Assembly: GCA_007922195.1 (NCBI GenBank)
Contig: ML682067.1
Span: forward strand, 7,383,983-7,447,982
DNA from: Podocnemis expansa
Lineage: Eukaryota > Chordata > Testudines > Podocnemididae
Direction: 5' to 3'
DNA: 64,000 bases
In this document: piece after piece, positions 10,870 through 24,099 of the stretch
Position numbering within the stretch: position 1 is the stretch's first letter
Layout: each line of letters opens with the position of its first letter
Made by a program: the position numbers and the translations under genes
Notes under the pieces: generated by a model
The model's database searches: none
Told to the model about the DNA's origin: nothing
Seen by the model: the letters and a program-made list of their open reading frames with translations, nothing else

Positions 10870-11880
10870 TCAGGTCACCAAATCAGTGTTTTCTGGGCCT
10901 GATGGCGCAGTGCTGACCCTGTATCAACTGCCTCCTTCCATAAACCAGAAGCCCAACATATTTTTGACCTTCCTGTTTCTCTTCACTCATAAACTCTAGT
11001 CTCAAATGCTTCCTTAACAGGATTCCCTTCATCTCTCTTTTATACATGCTCTTATAGTCTCAGCTGTTCTCTTGCAACTTCTCTCTGGTAATGCAGAGCT
11101 TGACCTCACTTCTGAAGACATCATTCTGCATATGATCCTCTCACTGCCCTCAAACATTTCATTTATGGTTTCAGTTCTTTTTAAGTGTCTCTCTTTGGCT
11201 GCACGTCTCTCATCCATACAAAAGACCTGGTCTTACCTAGGGTTACCAGACGTCAGGCAGAAGGAGGACATGTCCTCCTTTTTACCTTCACATCCTCTGT
11301 CTAGTAGGCAATTTAAAATACATGATTTTGTCTGGCTTTTTACTTCTAGGGGTTAAAGTATGCTGGAATGCCACCGAATACCTTATTTTAAGGGGAAAGC
11401 ATGCCAGGGCCCCCTAAAAACAGAAGAATACTACATTAATACTACATTTTCTCCACGTGTCCTCCAATGTCCTCCTTTTTGAACTTCCCTGTTCTCCTTT
11501 CCAGGCTTTGGTATCTGGTAGCCCTAGTCTTACCATGATTTTGTAGAGTTCTCTCTTAAGTAGTCGGGCATCCTTTTATCATAATAAATCACTCTACTTA
11601 ACTTGTGCCAGACTTCACTGGTGTTCAGGAGCCTTGCTTGCAGTTCTCTGTTGATATTTATTCCCTTTGCCACTAATCAGCCTTGTGGGGAACTGAAATA
11701 CAGAAACTTTATTGAGGCACTAGCCACCAGTGTTGACGTTCTCTTAGTTCCATGCAAGCCACCCACCTAACTTCAATCTTTTCTTTGTTCACTTTGAGGC
11801 CAGAGGTTTTTAGTTCCTTGTTCCATGCATCAAGCATCTTAGCCATTAGCATGATCCTCAGAGGTCAAGCCTCAACAAAT
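10870..11880 (-). pseudogene. LINE reverse-transcriptase C-terminal remnant
   Basis: Read on the minus strand, near 11840-11760, a frame contains MLDAWNKELKTSGLKVNKEK, which fits the segment after the LINE RT catalytic loop (W-x-L-x3-GLKVN-x-KTE pattern). Downstream on that strand, residues resembling LQARLLNTSEVWHKL and YYDKRMPDYLRE fit the RT thumb that precedes the conserved YG-E-W region in many LINE clades. The frame is broken by stops and frameshifts and is interrupted by the hAT at 11238-11526. It is a dead fragment, and I cannot assign the clade from the sequence alone. Confidence 0.55.
11238..11526. mobile_element. hAT inserted in the LINE remnant
   Basis: The TIRs are TAGGGTTACCAGACG and, inverted, GGTATCTGGTAGCCCTA. 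A perfect 8-bp TSD, GTCTTACC, lies at 11230-11237 and 11527-11534. The 289-bp element has no coding capacity. Removing it and one TSD copy brings the LINE halves together. Confidence 0.85.
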
Positions 11881-12130
11881 CTTCTGGACACCTAGGGGCC
11901 AGCCCAAAAATTGAGGCACTCCTAGGTGTGCAGCAGAGAAGCGGCCCATTGCTGCCACTATTTTTTCTGATGGTGGTGCAGACCATACGGAGCACCTTGC
12001 TGCTCAAAAATTGTAGCAGCTACTTTCTGTGGCAAGCATACCACATAAAAGGCACCCCCCCACTCTTTTTTTAGGTGTCATTCGCCTCCCTGGCTCCCAC
12101 AGCGCTGGTAAGCTCCAGGGGTGACCTGGT
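11881..12130. repeat. Possible TE fragment
   Basis: GC-richer sequence with CCTAGGGGCCAGCCC near one side and CGCCTCCCTGGCTCCC near the other hints at a decayed hAT. Neither TIRs nor a TSD can be demonstrated. Confidence 0.25.
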
Positions 12131-15100
12131 GCCCAGGATTTGTCGAGCTTTGTCATAGGTCAACTTTGCACTGCCTACCAGTTGGATTTGCTTAATGTAT
12201 GATATGTACCACAATTAGGAACAGTAACCACTGAACCCTGGTGGAGTCCATCTTTTCTCATGGAACCTGTGAGACCCCCAGGGATACAATGCAAACTATG
12301 GGACTGTTGTGTCCCTTTAACTTTCTGGATCAGAGGACCTCTCACACTGCTCTCCTAGTGACAAGCAGATTCTTCAGAATTTGCTCCCACACAACCATTA
12401 GTATGTGAAGGTACACCCAAAGTTACATGCTGGCTGGCTCTCACAGCCTTTCATGAACTATAAATAGGGAGAAACCATCTAATCCCCTCAGCCCGAGCCG
12501 TCCACCTCAGAATGGTATCATCTTATGGTGCTCCAGACCTTCTTGACCAAAGCAAGGTCATTGAATTAATTTGCTGGTCCAACAAAGGATAATAGACAGG
12601 CACCAGCCTTTATAATCTAAGCAGACTTCCCAAGCACTTAGGAAAAATGCACCAGTTAACATTAAACATTAAAAATAAGTTTATTAACTGCAGAAAGATA
12701 GATTAAGTGATGCTAATAAAAGGTCAGAGATGGTTACAAGAGAAATAAAAAGTAAAACCTTATTCTACCCCCTAAACTTTTTCAGACTAAGCAAGAGTTG
12801 GACCAAACAGTTTCTCACACCCCACTGGGTACTGTAAGCAGTCCTAATACACAGACTGAATACCCTGCTTAGTCTGGGACCAATCTCCCCAGCTCCCAAT
12901 CTTCTTCTTCCACACATTCTTGTTGCCTTCAGCTTCAGTGGGGTGGACAGAGGTATGAAGTGGTGAAGTCTTTGTCCCCCATTTTATACTCTCTTCCAGG
13001 TGCTGGAAAGGTCCGGCCTTGATTTGTGGGCTAGGCAGATCCCCTTGTTTATGTGTTTTCTGAGGAGTCTTTAGGAGTGGCTGACTGTGGCTGAGTAAAT
13101 TCATCATCCCGCCATCATCCATTAACACATGGCTGGTTAGTCCTGAATTTATCTAGTGGTGTTACTTGTTCTTTTGTTACCACTATAGCTCCTTTTAATA
13201 TGGACCTGTTGGGTCCTGACTGGTTGTTCTTCAAGCCCCTCTCCTACTCACTGCCTACTGCAAAGCCAAACTATGGCTGCCTTTAATCCATTGTATGTCA
13301 GTGTGTGGCAGATGCCTCATCACAGAGTGGAAAGCTGCAAGAGCTCCACAGTTGGGGTTTCCCTTGATATGGAAATAAGAGAGGAATCTCCAGGTGACAA
13401 ATAGCTGGCATTGCCATTGCTACACCACTGCTTCCTGAAGCCCTGGCACAGGAATCACGGAAGGATGAGAAAGGGAATGCCAGAGTACTGCTGTACTTCA
13501 ACCGTCTCCAAGGGAAGATGATTCATTAGAACCCCCATTCTCTGCAGCTATGCTTGACAACAGTCCTCAAGGATATCTTAAAAATGCTAAACCAGTGAAG
13601 AACTAACACCAGAATGCTGGAGCCACAAGCGCTTTATGCCTCTTCCTCAACTATATCCAATGGATATTGAGCACAGCAGAGAATTTGTGCTTTTGGATCA
13701 GGTTTCTGGTGCAAATACTCATAATTACACTTTCCAAAATGTTCTGCAATATTTATTTTAAATTCACTGTCTCAGCAAGCATTCCTGCCAATAAATTAAT
13801 CTTCCAGACGAGGGTATGGAAAGTAAACACAAAAGCAATGCAAACACAAAATGGATTAACTTATAAATTCTGCTACATATTTCTGCATGGTTCTTGGTGT
13901 GGTCATGCCAGGAGGGATGTTGGATTTTTGTTTGTTTGTTTTTTGGAGGAGGGAGTTGTTTTAATTTGGAAGAACATTTCCCCTCTTTCCCTCTCAGAGA
14001 GAGAGGATAAATTGAATGAAAATAAATATAACATTTATCTTAAGTGCTACATTTTTGTAAAAAGACTCATGCACACACTTCTAGAATATTGGTCAGGCGC
14101 TTGTAAAAAATGAACATTCTTTTTCCTTATTGCATGCAGCTGACTTCTTATAAATGTTTTGTAGTTTTGGTCCATTTGTTCAGAAAATCCCTTTTATTTT
14201 CTGAGCAGGCTTTGCATAATGAGGATGACAGTATCTCCCCTCCTTCATCTCTTTCCTCTCATCTCTCCACACAAACACATTTTAAGGCCCTTCTATGATC
14301 CAGGATGACAATGCATTCCCTCAATGTAGTGTCCAATGTATACAACTTACAAAGTGCCTCAGGCTAGAGCTGGAGCAGATCAACTCCATTCCAGATTAAA
14401 CAAATCAAGATGAGGCAGACTTTAAAACACAGTTGCAGTGCATTCTGATCTCTTCTGTATTCATAGAAAAAATAAATTGACCAAAAGTTGCTTGTGGCTA
14501 CACTGAATAGAGTAAATATTGAAGGGCATTACTGAAGCCAGTAGAAAGTAACCCACTTGAAGAAAACAGCCAGATTTTTCCAGTGTGCTGTATTCATTTG
14601 AGGTTAGTGGCTAAATAGAGAAGATTTATATCAGAGTTTCCACTTAATAAAAGTAATTGTGTGGATGAACTGTGTTTAGTTAACGTTAGTGGGACTTTGT
14701 AAAACATAATTCTCAAAAAAATAGCAGGCCATCTTATTGAGACCATTCCTAAAAGTGCCTGATATGAGTTACATAGTGGCTGATGACTGTGACAAAATTA
14801 AAACGACAGAATTTAAATGACATTATTGTTTATTTCTCATGTTATTACAGAAAAAGAGGAGGCCTGAAAAGGAATGTGTTGTTGGAGGAAGCAAGATTTT
14901 TTTTTTTTATCCTATGAGCACAAACTGAGTTTATGAACTGACTATACTATGCCTAAAGAAAAGTATTTAAACAGTCCCATCACATCATGTAATTAGGTTT
15001 AAAAGGTGTATTAATTATACAGAAAATTCTGTGATCCCTCTGTTATGCTATATTGCTGTTTAGTCAGATGGTAGCTTGTAAGTATGATTACACATACTGC

Positions 15101-16487
15101 TCTAATTAAGATACCTTGTCCTGTCACTGCTGTGTATCCTTGCCGTTCCATAATTCCATGATTCTCACCTCCTCCTCCTCCTCCTCCTCTTCTCTATACA
15201 CATCAAAAAAATCATGCTGAGACAGTTTGACAGTAATGATAGAATGATAATTACTGGGAAAGACTGACTTTCACTAAGGCCTCCTCTCTATGTAGGCGGA
15301 CTAATTCAACACTTTTTAGTGTGTGTTTGTGTGTGTGTGATGTGTTTTCTTTGAAAGCCCAAAACTTTTGCAAAGAACATTTAGGTTTTCAGAATGTTCC
15401 AGCACCTCCTCCCCCTTTTTGAAAGGGGAGTTCTGTTTTTTGCCACTTTTCAAAATTTGGATTTTTATTTTTCCTCATTTTCCATTTTTGCCACTGAATG
15501 CAATAAAATGAATGATGCTCCAGGGTGGTGGCTTCTCCCCCAACCCCACCCTGCACCCCAATCTGAAATTTCTCAAAACTTCTTCAATTTTGAAAAAGCA
15601 ACAAAGTAGTAGAAGGAAAAATAAAACTCCAATTTTCCCCAGTCCAGCTCTGGGCAGCTTGAAAGCTGTTCACTTCTGCACCAGCTGCCAATATTTCCAA
15701 GGGCCTATAAAGGCTGCCAGGAATCAGTTGAACATAGAAGAGTAGCACCACCAACGCCTCTTTTTCCCTAGCCTATGCCTTTGTGCCAAAGACCAGGGAG
15801 CAGACTGGCTTATGAGCTACTATAGCAATTCTGCTGCATCATCTGAGGATTACACAAAAAAGATGACTCCTCAGATAACTGGATGTGCTGCTGTCATAGA
15901 ATGGTACAAAGTAACAAGGGCAGTCTGGAGAATCAAGGTTTTTGCATTGCATTCCTTTTCCCTAACCTGTATATATATTTTTTAAAAATGTATTTTAAGT
16001 GCAAGCTTACTCATATCAAAGATTTTTGGACACAAACACCTACGTACTTTATGTGGGGAAATGTATAAGCTATTTGCAGTTTTTGAGTCTAATCAAGGGA
16101 TCAGACCTTATTCAAACAATTAGGGAAGAGACTTCTATACAGTTCCACTGGAAAAAATAGAAAGAAAGGTACAGCCTATGATCAGAAATACTTAAGTGTC
16201 TTGATAGATGTATGGCCAAAGTACTTACTTCTAAAAGAAAAAGCAGAGCAAATCCTTTTGAATTACTATCTGCATAGCAAATAACAAGCATTTTAAGGCA
16301 GAAAAGAGATTAGGAAGGGAATGGTTTCTTGAATTAGTATAATTTAGGGCTGTGGAATTTGGAAGGTGTTTTATATGGATTTTTGTGGCTTTTAGCTGGG
16401 TCACCAAGTTATTCTGCATTAACTTTAAGTCTATACAGTGCTATGTGGAGAAAATGATTGTGTTTGTTGGCTTTCCAGATTCTGACA
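12131..16487. other. Long AT-rich stretch, nothing recognised
   Basis: No TE terminus or coding exon can be supported here. A (CTC)n run lies at 15168-15190 and a (GT)n run near 15320-15340. Several frames longer than 60 codons occur, but none shows a domain, a signal peptide or recognisable composition. Confidence 0.45.
15168..15190. repeat. (CTC)n microsatellite
   Basis: About seven tandem CTC units, ending in TTCTC. Confidence 0.9.
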
Positions 16488-16495
16488 TTATAGAT

Positions 16496-18849
16496 CGGGG
16501 TGGCCAAACTTACGAAACTCAAGAGCCGCACAAGTCGATTATTAAACCTTCGAGAGCTGCACTGAGACATATAACTGCATATTTTTACCTACTCCAAAAT
16601 TACTAAGCTTAAAATTCATTGCACACTTTAATTTTATCGTAAAAATAGGGAAAATATTGATCCACTAATGTCAGATTCTAATAATTATTTAAGATTACCA
16701 TGAAACTAGGCCTATATAGTAAAAATTTAGCTGTTGCTAGATGTAGAACACTACAGGCTTGTGGCAAGTTTTTTTTTTTTAAATCTGGGCAGTATCTTGT
16801 CAATGCAGCAGGTCAAAGCTCTGGATGCTGATGTCTAAATATTGCACAATGTTTTGAATTTCATTGTGGAATATGATGCTTCACAGCAGTGAGTTGCGCC
16901 AAAAATTGCAAGTAAACTACCTTCAGTTTTAAACTTTTCTCCTTTGTATTTTCATTTCTTAGTATTCCACATCATGTTTAGGACTTGTAAAACATGATTT
17001 TATTTTAAAAATGAGTAAGCTGCATTAGGGCCTATGACAAAATCTAAACATGCTATGGCTTCTCTGACCAATCCACACTTCTCTCCCCACGCCCCCGTTG
17101 CCTCTTACCTGCTGTCTCTTGCCACGCTGCTGCTTCTCTGCTCTCCCCAACCATGCCACACTTCTGCCTCCCACTCCATCCTGGCACCTACTATTGCCCC
17201 TCTTCCCTGCCAATATTTCTGCCAGTAAACTTGTTCACTAAAATACTCATGGACAGTGAAGACAAAAGGTCTGAGGACTCAGACACAATTAATTTTAATT
17301 TTAAATAATTTTAAAATGAGAGTAATAGTGAGGGGTATTACTGCTTTCATCTTAATCCTGTGAAGAGATGCACACAGGGACACCTTTTCAACTGTTCAGA
17401 ATCACAACAGATCAATGAGAATTTAGGGGGACATAAAATGCAAGATCAGAGCCTGTTTCAGTAAGTGCTTTGGATTCCATGCACAGAAGATAACTATGGA
17501 AAAGATCTCATTGAGTTTATTCAGTTTGGGGTCAAGCACTGTATAAATTCTAAATATCAATATTTGGTTTTTATAATACAAAGTAAAATCGTTATTGGTG
17601 AGAGATTATTTTTTGCAGAAAGTTTACAACACAAGTTTCCATCCTCAGCCCTTCACAACAATTACTCTTGTCTAATGGGCTCAGATACTCATAGAGTCAT
17701 TCATGAAGACTGCACTGAAATATAAATAGATTTTGACTATACAACACAAAAGAATTAATACATATTGAATGCTATTTAATCAGTAGAAGTATAGTGCTGC
17801 TATTGAACTTTGCAGTGAATGTAAATTATCTTGGTAGTTGACTTAGTTATATTAATTAAAATTTTCTTATAAAATAAATGTGCTTGCAGTTCCTTCTGCA
17901 AACAGATGACATACTGACGTCTCAGGCACACTTGTTCAATGGACTTAAGGAGTTTTTTTTTCTAAAGCCAGTTTTCTGTAGTGGTGGTCTATCCTAAGTT
18001 TAAATCATTTTGCATGCTGAAAATGAACCATGATCCATAATAAGCACTTGTAACATTCTTTAAATAGAGGGGTTTTTTTTAATAACCTTTTGACAGTAGT
18101 CAGTGGTTTTGGATGTAACACTTGTGTCAATTTTCAGTCATTTCTGATGATTCTTATTTAATTCTCAAAATAGAAATACAAGAGAAATAATTTTGCATTA
18201 TATTAGGATATCTGGAAATGCCAGGTGATTTTTAATAAAGAAAATTAATTTACAATTGCTTTTCAGGTTTAAATTGCTAATTATCATCACTTATCGGTGG
18301 TTCATTGTAGACTTGTTCTTGATCAATTTATGTTGCCAGTTTTAAAAATATTTACCCAGAAAACAATATAAAAAAGTATTTAAAAATCATGCACTGATGT
18401 AATTAAAGACTATCATTATGCGCACAGATAAGAAGGGTAGAATTAATATTGTGCAGGTAAATTGTAGAATCTGGCAGTTACTTGCTCTGAGTGCTTCTCT
18501 TTCCCTGCTGGCTCTCACAATGCTGCCCCTCCCCTGCGGGCTCTCTCAATACAGCCCCTCCCCTTCATTCCCTTCCCCGCTCTTACCAGGCTGCTTTTTC
18601 CCTACAGGCTCTCACAGCACTGCCCCTCCCCTGGCTCTGACCACGCTGCTGTCTCCTGCAGCTCTCACAACGCTGTTCCTCTGCTGCTGGCTCTCACCCT
18701 GCTGCCGCCTCTCTGCTGTCTCCAACCACTGCACATTTCTCACCCCTGGCTCCCGCCATGCTGCCCTTCCCTCCTGTGCTCTCCCGGGAGCCGCAATTTT
18801 TCTTTAAAGAGCCGCATGTGGCTCGCGAGCCACAGTTTGTCCACATCTG
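16496..18849. mobile_element. 2.35-kb hAT with perfect 8-bp TSD
   Basis: The left end CGGGGTGGCCAAACTTACG, followed by GAGCCGCACAAG, mirrors the right end, which carries AGAGCCGCATGTGGCTCGCG and then CACAGTTTGTCCACATCTG. The 8-bp TSD TTATAGAT is perfect (16488-16495 and 18850-18857). The interior is mostly AT-rich, with two C/T-rich blocks (about 17055-17225 and 18480-18790) that repeat GCTCTCACCACGCTGCT-like units. No transposase domain is visible, so this is a non-autonomous or heavily eroded element. Confidence 0.88.
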
Positions 18850-18881
18850 TTATAGATGTTTCACTAATTTAAAGGTTATAC

Positions 18882-18882
<1 letters not shown>

Positions 18883-18913
<31 letters not shown>

Positions 18914-18914
18914 G
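18883..18914. repeat. (GATT)n microsatellite
   Basis: About eight tandem GATT units just outside the right TSD of the hAT. Confidence 0.9.
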
Positions 18915-19318
18915 ATGAAATACATTCTGATGGCACATGATCAGATGGGATTTTACAAAGATTAATTAGTGAAACCAGAATATCTTTGAGGCAGCAGTGC
19001 CTGCTGCTAAAAATAATAATGAATAATAAGGATTCTATTTTACAGGTAAGTATGATCTTTATTTTATAAATGGGGAAACAAAACTACAGAAGAGTGGTAT
19101 GATTCACCTGCATTTCCAAAGCAAGTCAACAGCAGACCCAACTAAAGAAATTTCAAAGCCTGGAACCAACTGGGACCAGATATTTAGAAGTTCAGAGTAT
19201 TCACTATTGTTCTCCTTAAAGTTTGTGGTGCTGAAATGGGAGCTCTTAGATGGGGAACTCTTTTTGAAAATCTGGCTTCTGAACCACTCCCATTCATTAG
19301 CCACTAAACAAGGCTTCT
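18915..19318. other. Unrecognised DNA
   Basis: Frames are open on both strands around 19100-19320, but neither carries a motif. I treat them as chance. Confidence 0.4.
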
Positions 19319-19707
19319 AGGCTGTGTCTACACTGGAGGCTTAAGACACTTTACCCAGGCTTAAGTTGACTTGGACTACTCCTTGGCCACATTTGGACTT
19401 CATTAAGTTGACTTAAGCACTTGCTTAAGTCAACTGAATAACTCATACCCTTAAAGTCGACTTTATTAAGTTGACTTAACAAAATATGGCCATTAAAGTT
19501 GACTTAAGGCAGGAGAGCCATTTAAGTCAACTTTATAAAGCTGACTTTAGCCAGGGGACCCATTTAAAGTTGATTTTTTTAAGTTGACTTTAAGTGGGTT
19601 CCCTGGCTTAAGTTGACTTTTATAAAGTCAATTTAAACAAATGGGGACTGTGTAAGTCGACCTTATTAAGTCAACTTTACTGAGCCCTCTGGTGTAGACA
19701 AAGCCCC
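19319..19707. mobile_element. Harbinger-type MITE (TTAAGTTGACTTAA family)
   Basis: The left end AGGCTGTGTCTACACTGG and the right end CTGGTGTAGACAAAGCC form a TIR. The interior is a chain of AAGTTGACTTAA palindromes in both orientations, as in the copy at 5629-5964. No coding capacity. Confidence 0.78.
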
Positions 19708-21501
19708 AGTTATATATCACAGCATGTATTAACATGCACTATTATATAGCTTATGGTTAAAACTGACAATACATTATACTAACTAAAAATTGTTAAATTG
19801 CAATTTCTTTTTTTCCTGTGATTTTTTGTTCCATTTTATGTGGGTTCATATTGTCTGTATTTAACTGTGAGTTATAGATTTAAATGTGCCCTTGAATTCT
19901 AAGCAAAACTCAGTTGAAACACCAAGTTCACTTGGTTTCAGGTTAAACCCGTGCAAAACATGACGTGATTTTTTTTTAAAAGCGGTTAGCACATCACTCA
20001 CCTGCATCTGTGAACTTTAGTCAAGTTTCCAAAACAGCCTGAGATTTATATAGACGAGTTCAGAGCTAGGCATGAAACTGTGATTGTATGGATCTCACAT
20101 AGATGATGGGAGCAGTGGACAAGGATAAGATACTCATACACATTCTTTTAAACCTATCAGCAGGTACTGCCATCATTGACTATGAGGGCTATATATGGCT
20201 GGCTCACCTATGGCTTCTCAATAGCGTAGACTGAATAGTCTATATCAGATTTTCTCCTTCATCTCAGAATATCCATAACACCAAACCCTGTGCTCATTCC
20301 AGCATCCTCTACTACTTCCTCTACTACTCTACATCATCCTCTACTACTTCTAATTTTAAATAATAATTACACTGTAAGCTGTATTATAGGTGCATTAGAT
20401 GTGTAGTATACAGTATACACATATTATTCACTAGTACCAAAGATGTTGTAGAAAAATTACCTTAGGATAGTTTAGGGAAATTATAAAAATTATATTAGGA
20501 TTTTTTTTTTTAAATTCTGTCTCTTTAAAGCCTGATTTCAGAGAGCATGATACAGAGCCCACTGAAATCAAAGGGAATGTTTCTCTTGACTTCAGTGGCA
20601 TGTAGAACAGGTGTGGTTACCATGAGTCCAACTGTACCGGTCTAAGAAGAGATACCTTAAAACTAATTAAAAAAAATAACTGACATAAACCTATATGCTG
20701 ACTGTACAAAAAATTTCAGATACTTTTCGATCTCTAAATTAATGATGGGTCCATTGAAAAGAAAAGACTCTCTCCTTTCCAATTAAATAAATCTCCTGTC
20801 TTTTGCCCCAGCATGGCCTTTGAAGCCAGGACTTTCAGTGGGGAAGGATATCCGTGACAAATTTATTTTATGTATTGGTACTGAACTCTTTATTAATCAT
20901 ACAAATTTCCAGAGGAATTTCTTTTTATTAATGATAAATATTATTAATGATAAAAATAGATTTTAATTCTTACATTATGGACAGAAAGTAGTTGTCATTG
21001 CAAGTACAATATTTAATGAATAAAGAATTCATAGCAGTGTACTTTATAGTTCTGTTTTTGGGCCATTCCTGTTTTATGTTTTACTTATGATACATCTGAA
21101 TCTTTTGCTTCATCTTTATGCACAAGAAAGACATATATAGATAGAAAGCTGGAAGATTAGACAAAATTATAGATCAGCTTATGAGGGATTTGATAGCATA
21201 CAGACATAGCTTCCTTCTAATCATCTTGGCAATCATCTGCTTGTTTCCAAAAAGAAAAATACTAGAAATATTTGGCACAAGATTTAAGTTGGTTGGCATT
21301 AAATCACTGGTATAGATGAAGTCCTTCCATGGCTATCCCTCTAACTAGAATGTGTCATTTTAAATATTTAAGTTTCCATGTAGATGAGAATTTGTGCTAG
21401 GAGAGGTACACTGCAGCATCAGCTTCTGTACATGAAGCTGGGATGGAATGAGGTGTATTTTATTGTTTGAAGACTTGCTATATTTCACCTCTCAGCTGAA
21501 G
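19708..21501. other. AT-rich DNA, nothing recognised
   Basis: No TE ends, RNA genes or coding support are visible. Confidence 0.45.
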
Positions 21502-21513
21502 TTTAATACCATA

Positions 21514-22402
21514 GCAAACAAGAAGTCCTGTGGCAGTTCTAAAGACTGACAAATTTATTTATTGTATGAGCTTTCATGGAAGAAAATGTCACTTCCTCAG
21601 ACACTTAAAGATAAGGAACTTACAGAAGTGGAGGACAATAAATGCAGGGAAGTGTAAGTCATAGCAGGAGCATCGCTGCCCCAGGGAAGGACCCAGGGCA
21701 CTGGCCAAGGTTCTGCCCCCTGGCCGCAGGACCTGCCCCCGGGAGGGGACAAGGCTGGAAGCAGCAGCTGCAGCCGTGAGGTCGCCCAGCCTTGGAGAAG
21801 CAGCCGCCACTGCTGTGGGCGGCTGGGCCCCAGATCCCTGGCCGGGAACGGGGCTGCCCACTCTTGGGGAAGAGGCCACCACTGTAGCTGGCAGCTGGGC
21901 CCCGGATCTCCAGCCTGATCTGGCTGGAGACTGGGAGAGGTGGGGCTACGCAGGACCCAGGGCACTGGTGCCACGATTCGGGGCACGGGCCCCGTGTGCC
22001 CGGTGCCAGCGACGCTTCTGTGTCATGGGATCAGTTCAGACTGTTACAGCAAATCAAAGCAGTTGTTTAGATTCAAACAGTGGAGAACAGCATATCAGAG
22101 GGAGGTGAGGTCAAATCACCTGTTGTAATGAGAAAAAAAAACCAAGATCCCTGTTCATCCCTAAGACAGCAATGTCAAATCTGTATATGAATTCCAATTC
22201 TGCAGTTTCTGTCTGAACCTTTGATTTGTAATCCATCAATTGACCTCTCATTCTGTAAGTTCCCTATCTTTAAGTATCTGGCGAAGTGGGATTTTCTCCC
22301 ATGAAAGCTCATGTGATGAATAAATTTGTTAGTCTTTAAAAGTGCCACAGGGCTTCTTGTTTGTTTTTCTGAACTAGACTAACACAGCTACCCCTTTGGA
22401 AC
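21514..22402 (-). repeat. Palindromic repeat, large copy with 12-bp TSD
   Basis: The left arm (from GCAAACAAGAAGTCCTGTGG) and the right arm (ending near 22365, GTGCCACAGGGCTTCTTG) are complementary for about 90 bp. The asymmetric end CAGCTACCCCTTTGGA follows on the right. A 12-bp TSD, TTTAATACCATA, lies at 21502-21513 and 22403-22414. The copy is enlarged by the nested hAT at 21665-22020. The remaining interior resembles the longer copy at 29829-30040 in carrying a TCTGTAAGTTCCC-type segment. Confidence 0.8.
21665..22020. mobile_element. GC-rich hAT nested in the palindromic repeat
   Basis: The left end CAGGAGCATCGCTGCCCC and the right end GTGCCAGCGACGCTTCTG form a TIR. Flanks AGTCATAG and TGTCATGG agree at 6 of 8 positions, consistent with an old 8-bp TSD. 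The ends match the element at 58329-59029 (CAGGGGCGTCACTGG). Open frames on both strands are a by-product of GC content. Confidence 0.7.
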
Positions 22403-22689
22403 TTTAATACCATAATTATCATTTTCAGTGATTAAATATGGTGATAAATCTATGTGGTGATATAATCTCCAGGAACTGCTATGGCTGCTCTATTATTTGC
22501 TCCGTAGACTCCACTGATTTATATTTCAATGTTCTACAAATATTATTGTATTTTTCACAGTCTCAGGATGAATGAGCATGGGAACAAAACATTTATTTTC
22601 CACAGTTAAAGTCTCTTTAAAGTCTCAGACAATAGGAAATCTATTCAGTACTATCAAAATACTTTGAATATTTGACATTTTATCTCTCA

Positions 22690-23030
22690 GTAGCTGTGTT
22701 CACACACAGGCATTATTTCGATACAAGTTTTGTCAAAACAACTTGTATCAAAATAATGTCTTATTTCAAAATAACTTAATTCGAATTAACAGTTTGTTAA
22801 TTCGAATTAAGGAAAAAAGCTCAAAGCGAAATAACAGTTTCAGGCAACAGTTATTTCGAAACAAGTCACTATTGTTTTGAAACAACATGTTCGGACGGCA
22901 TTGTTTCGTCCCCACATGGGGTTTAAGTTGTTTCGAAACAACCGTGCGTCGTGTGAACAGGGTATTTCTTATTTCGAAACAACCTCTGTTGTTTCGAAAT
23001 AAAAGTGCTGTGTGAACACACCCAGTATGT
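22690..23030. mobile_element. Harbinger-type MITE (TTTCGAAATAA family)
   Basis: The ends GCTGTGTTCACACACAGG and, inverted, GCTGTGTGAACACACCC form a TIR. CAGTA occurs on both flanks. The interior consists of TTATTTCGAAATAA- and TTCGAATTAA-type palindromes. No coding capacity. Confidence 0.75.
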
Positions 23031-24099
23031 ATGAGGTCTCAGGATACCGTTACAGAATGAGTGCCGAGTAAGGAAAGCATAAAGCAGAAATGTTCTGTTA
23101 CATATTCTGCACCCCATAAGTGGAAAGAAAACTATCTTGTAATTAATTTAAGAAATACAGTTTATCAGTTTACTGTTTTTAAAAGAGGACGAGCCATCTG
23201 TCAAGTAAATTTATCAGATTTGGAAGTTTCAATTAATGCAAAAGAAAAACAGGGCAAGATTCTCAAAAAGCATAGTTCCTGGCTAGGGCACCTCAGTGAA
23301 GTAGCCAGCCTTTCAAGACTGCTCAGCATCCAGGACTTCTCATTGTCAGATGCAGCTTGTGGCTCCTTTGACGTTTATTCAGGTGTCTCGGTGGGAGCTA
23401 TTGTGAAATTCTGGACCTGGCAAATTAATTATTTTGAAAACACTCTCCTTATGTTACGGCACACTGTAAATTATGTATTGAATAAAGGACAAGTCTGCCT
23501 TGCCTTACTCACACAAGAAATCCCATTTACTATTTGTGTGAATAAGACCACCAGACGTTGGCCATTGAAAGGTTTGTGACAAATCCTAAAGTCCTTACTC
23601 AGCTTAGTTGGAACTGTGTCCACAGAAACTAAAGAAACTTCACTGATACAAAATATATGAGCCTGAAAACTGACAAACACAAGTGAATTTCATTAGCTTA
23701 GCTTGTGTAGAGGGGGCAGGAATTGGCCATTTATTTGTAATTTTCTAAAGGAAAACTGTTCTGCAGGGCACAAAAAAGCGTGTGTGATTCCAGAAGCGAT
23801 GCATACACTGCAGTGTCATATGTACAGTGCATACAGCTACTGTCTTAATAAGTTTTAACTTCAAAAATTAACCATGTTCTTAGTAAAAGGTAAGTCAATG
23901 TAGCATGATAATGTTATTTGCTTAGTGTAACATTATTGTGAGTTGAGTTAAACCTTGATGAGATTGATGGATGTGAACAATCCTTTCAACTAACATAACT
24001 GTAAAGATAAGTTAATCAATAGCACCCATGTAAGGTTATAGGGTTATGTGAACCCACCCAGTTGTGGAGGGAATTTTGCAGAGTATTGAGGTTTTGTTG
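23031..24099. other. Unrecognised DNA with one chance frame
   Basis: A 172-codon plus-strand frame spans 23061-23579. It matches no family I recognise, has no neighbouring gene context and overlaps ordinary AT-rich DNA, so I do not call it a gene. Confidence 0.4.

Noticed and set aside
13667..14113. 148-codon plus-strand open frame
   Set aside because: The translation is low in recognisable features and spans AT-rich DNA with runs of T. No motif or neighbouring support.
18418..18807. 129-codon frame with a leucine-rich start resembling a signal peptide
   Set aside because: It lies in the C/T-rich interior block of the hAT element. The leucines and prolines come from CTC/CTG repeats.
23061..23579. 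172-codon plus-strand open frame
   Set aside because: No recognisable domain, ordinary AT-rich composition, partly next to a MITE, and no exon context. Chance open frames of this size are plausible in 64 kb.
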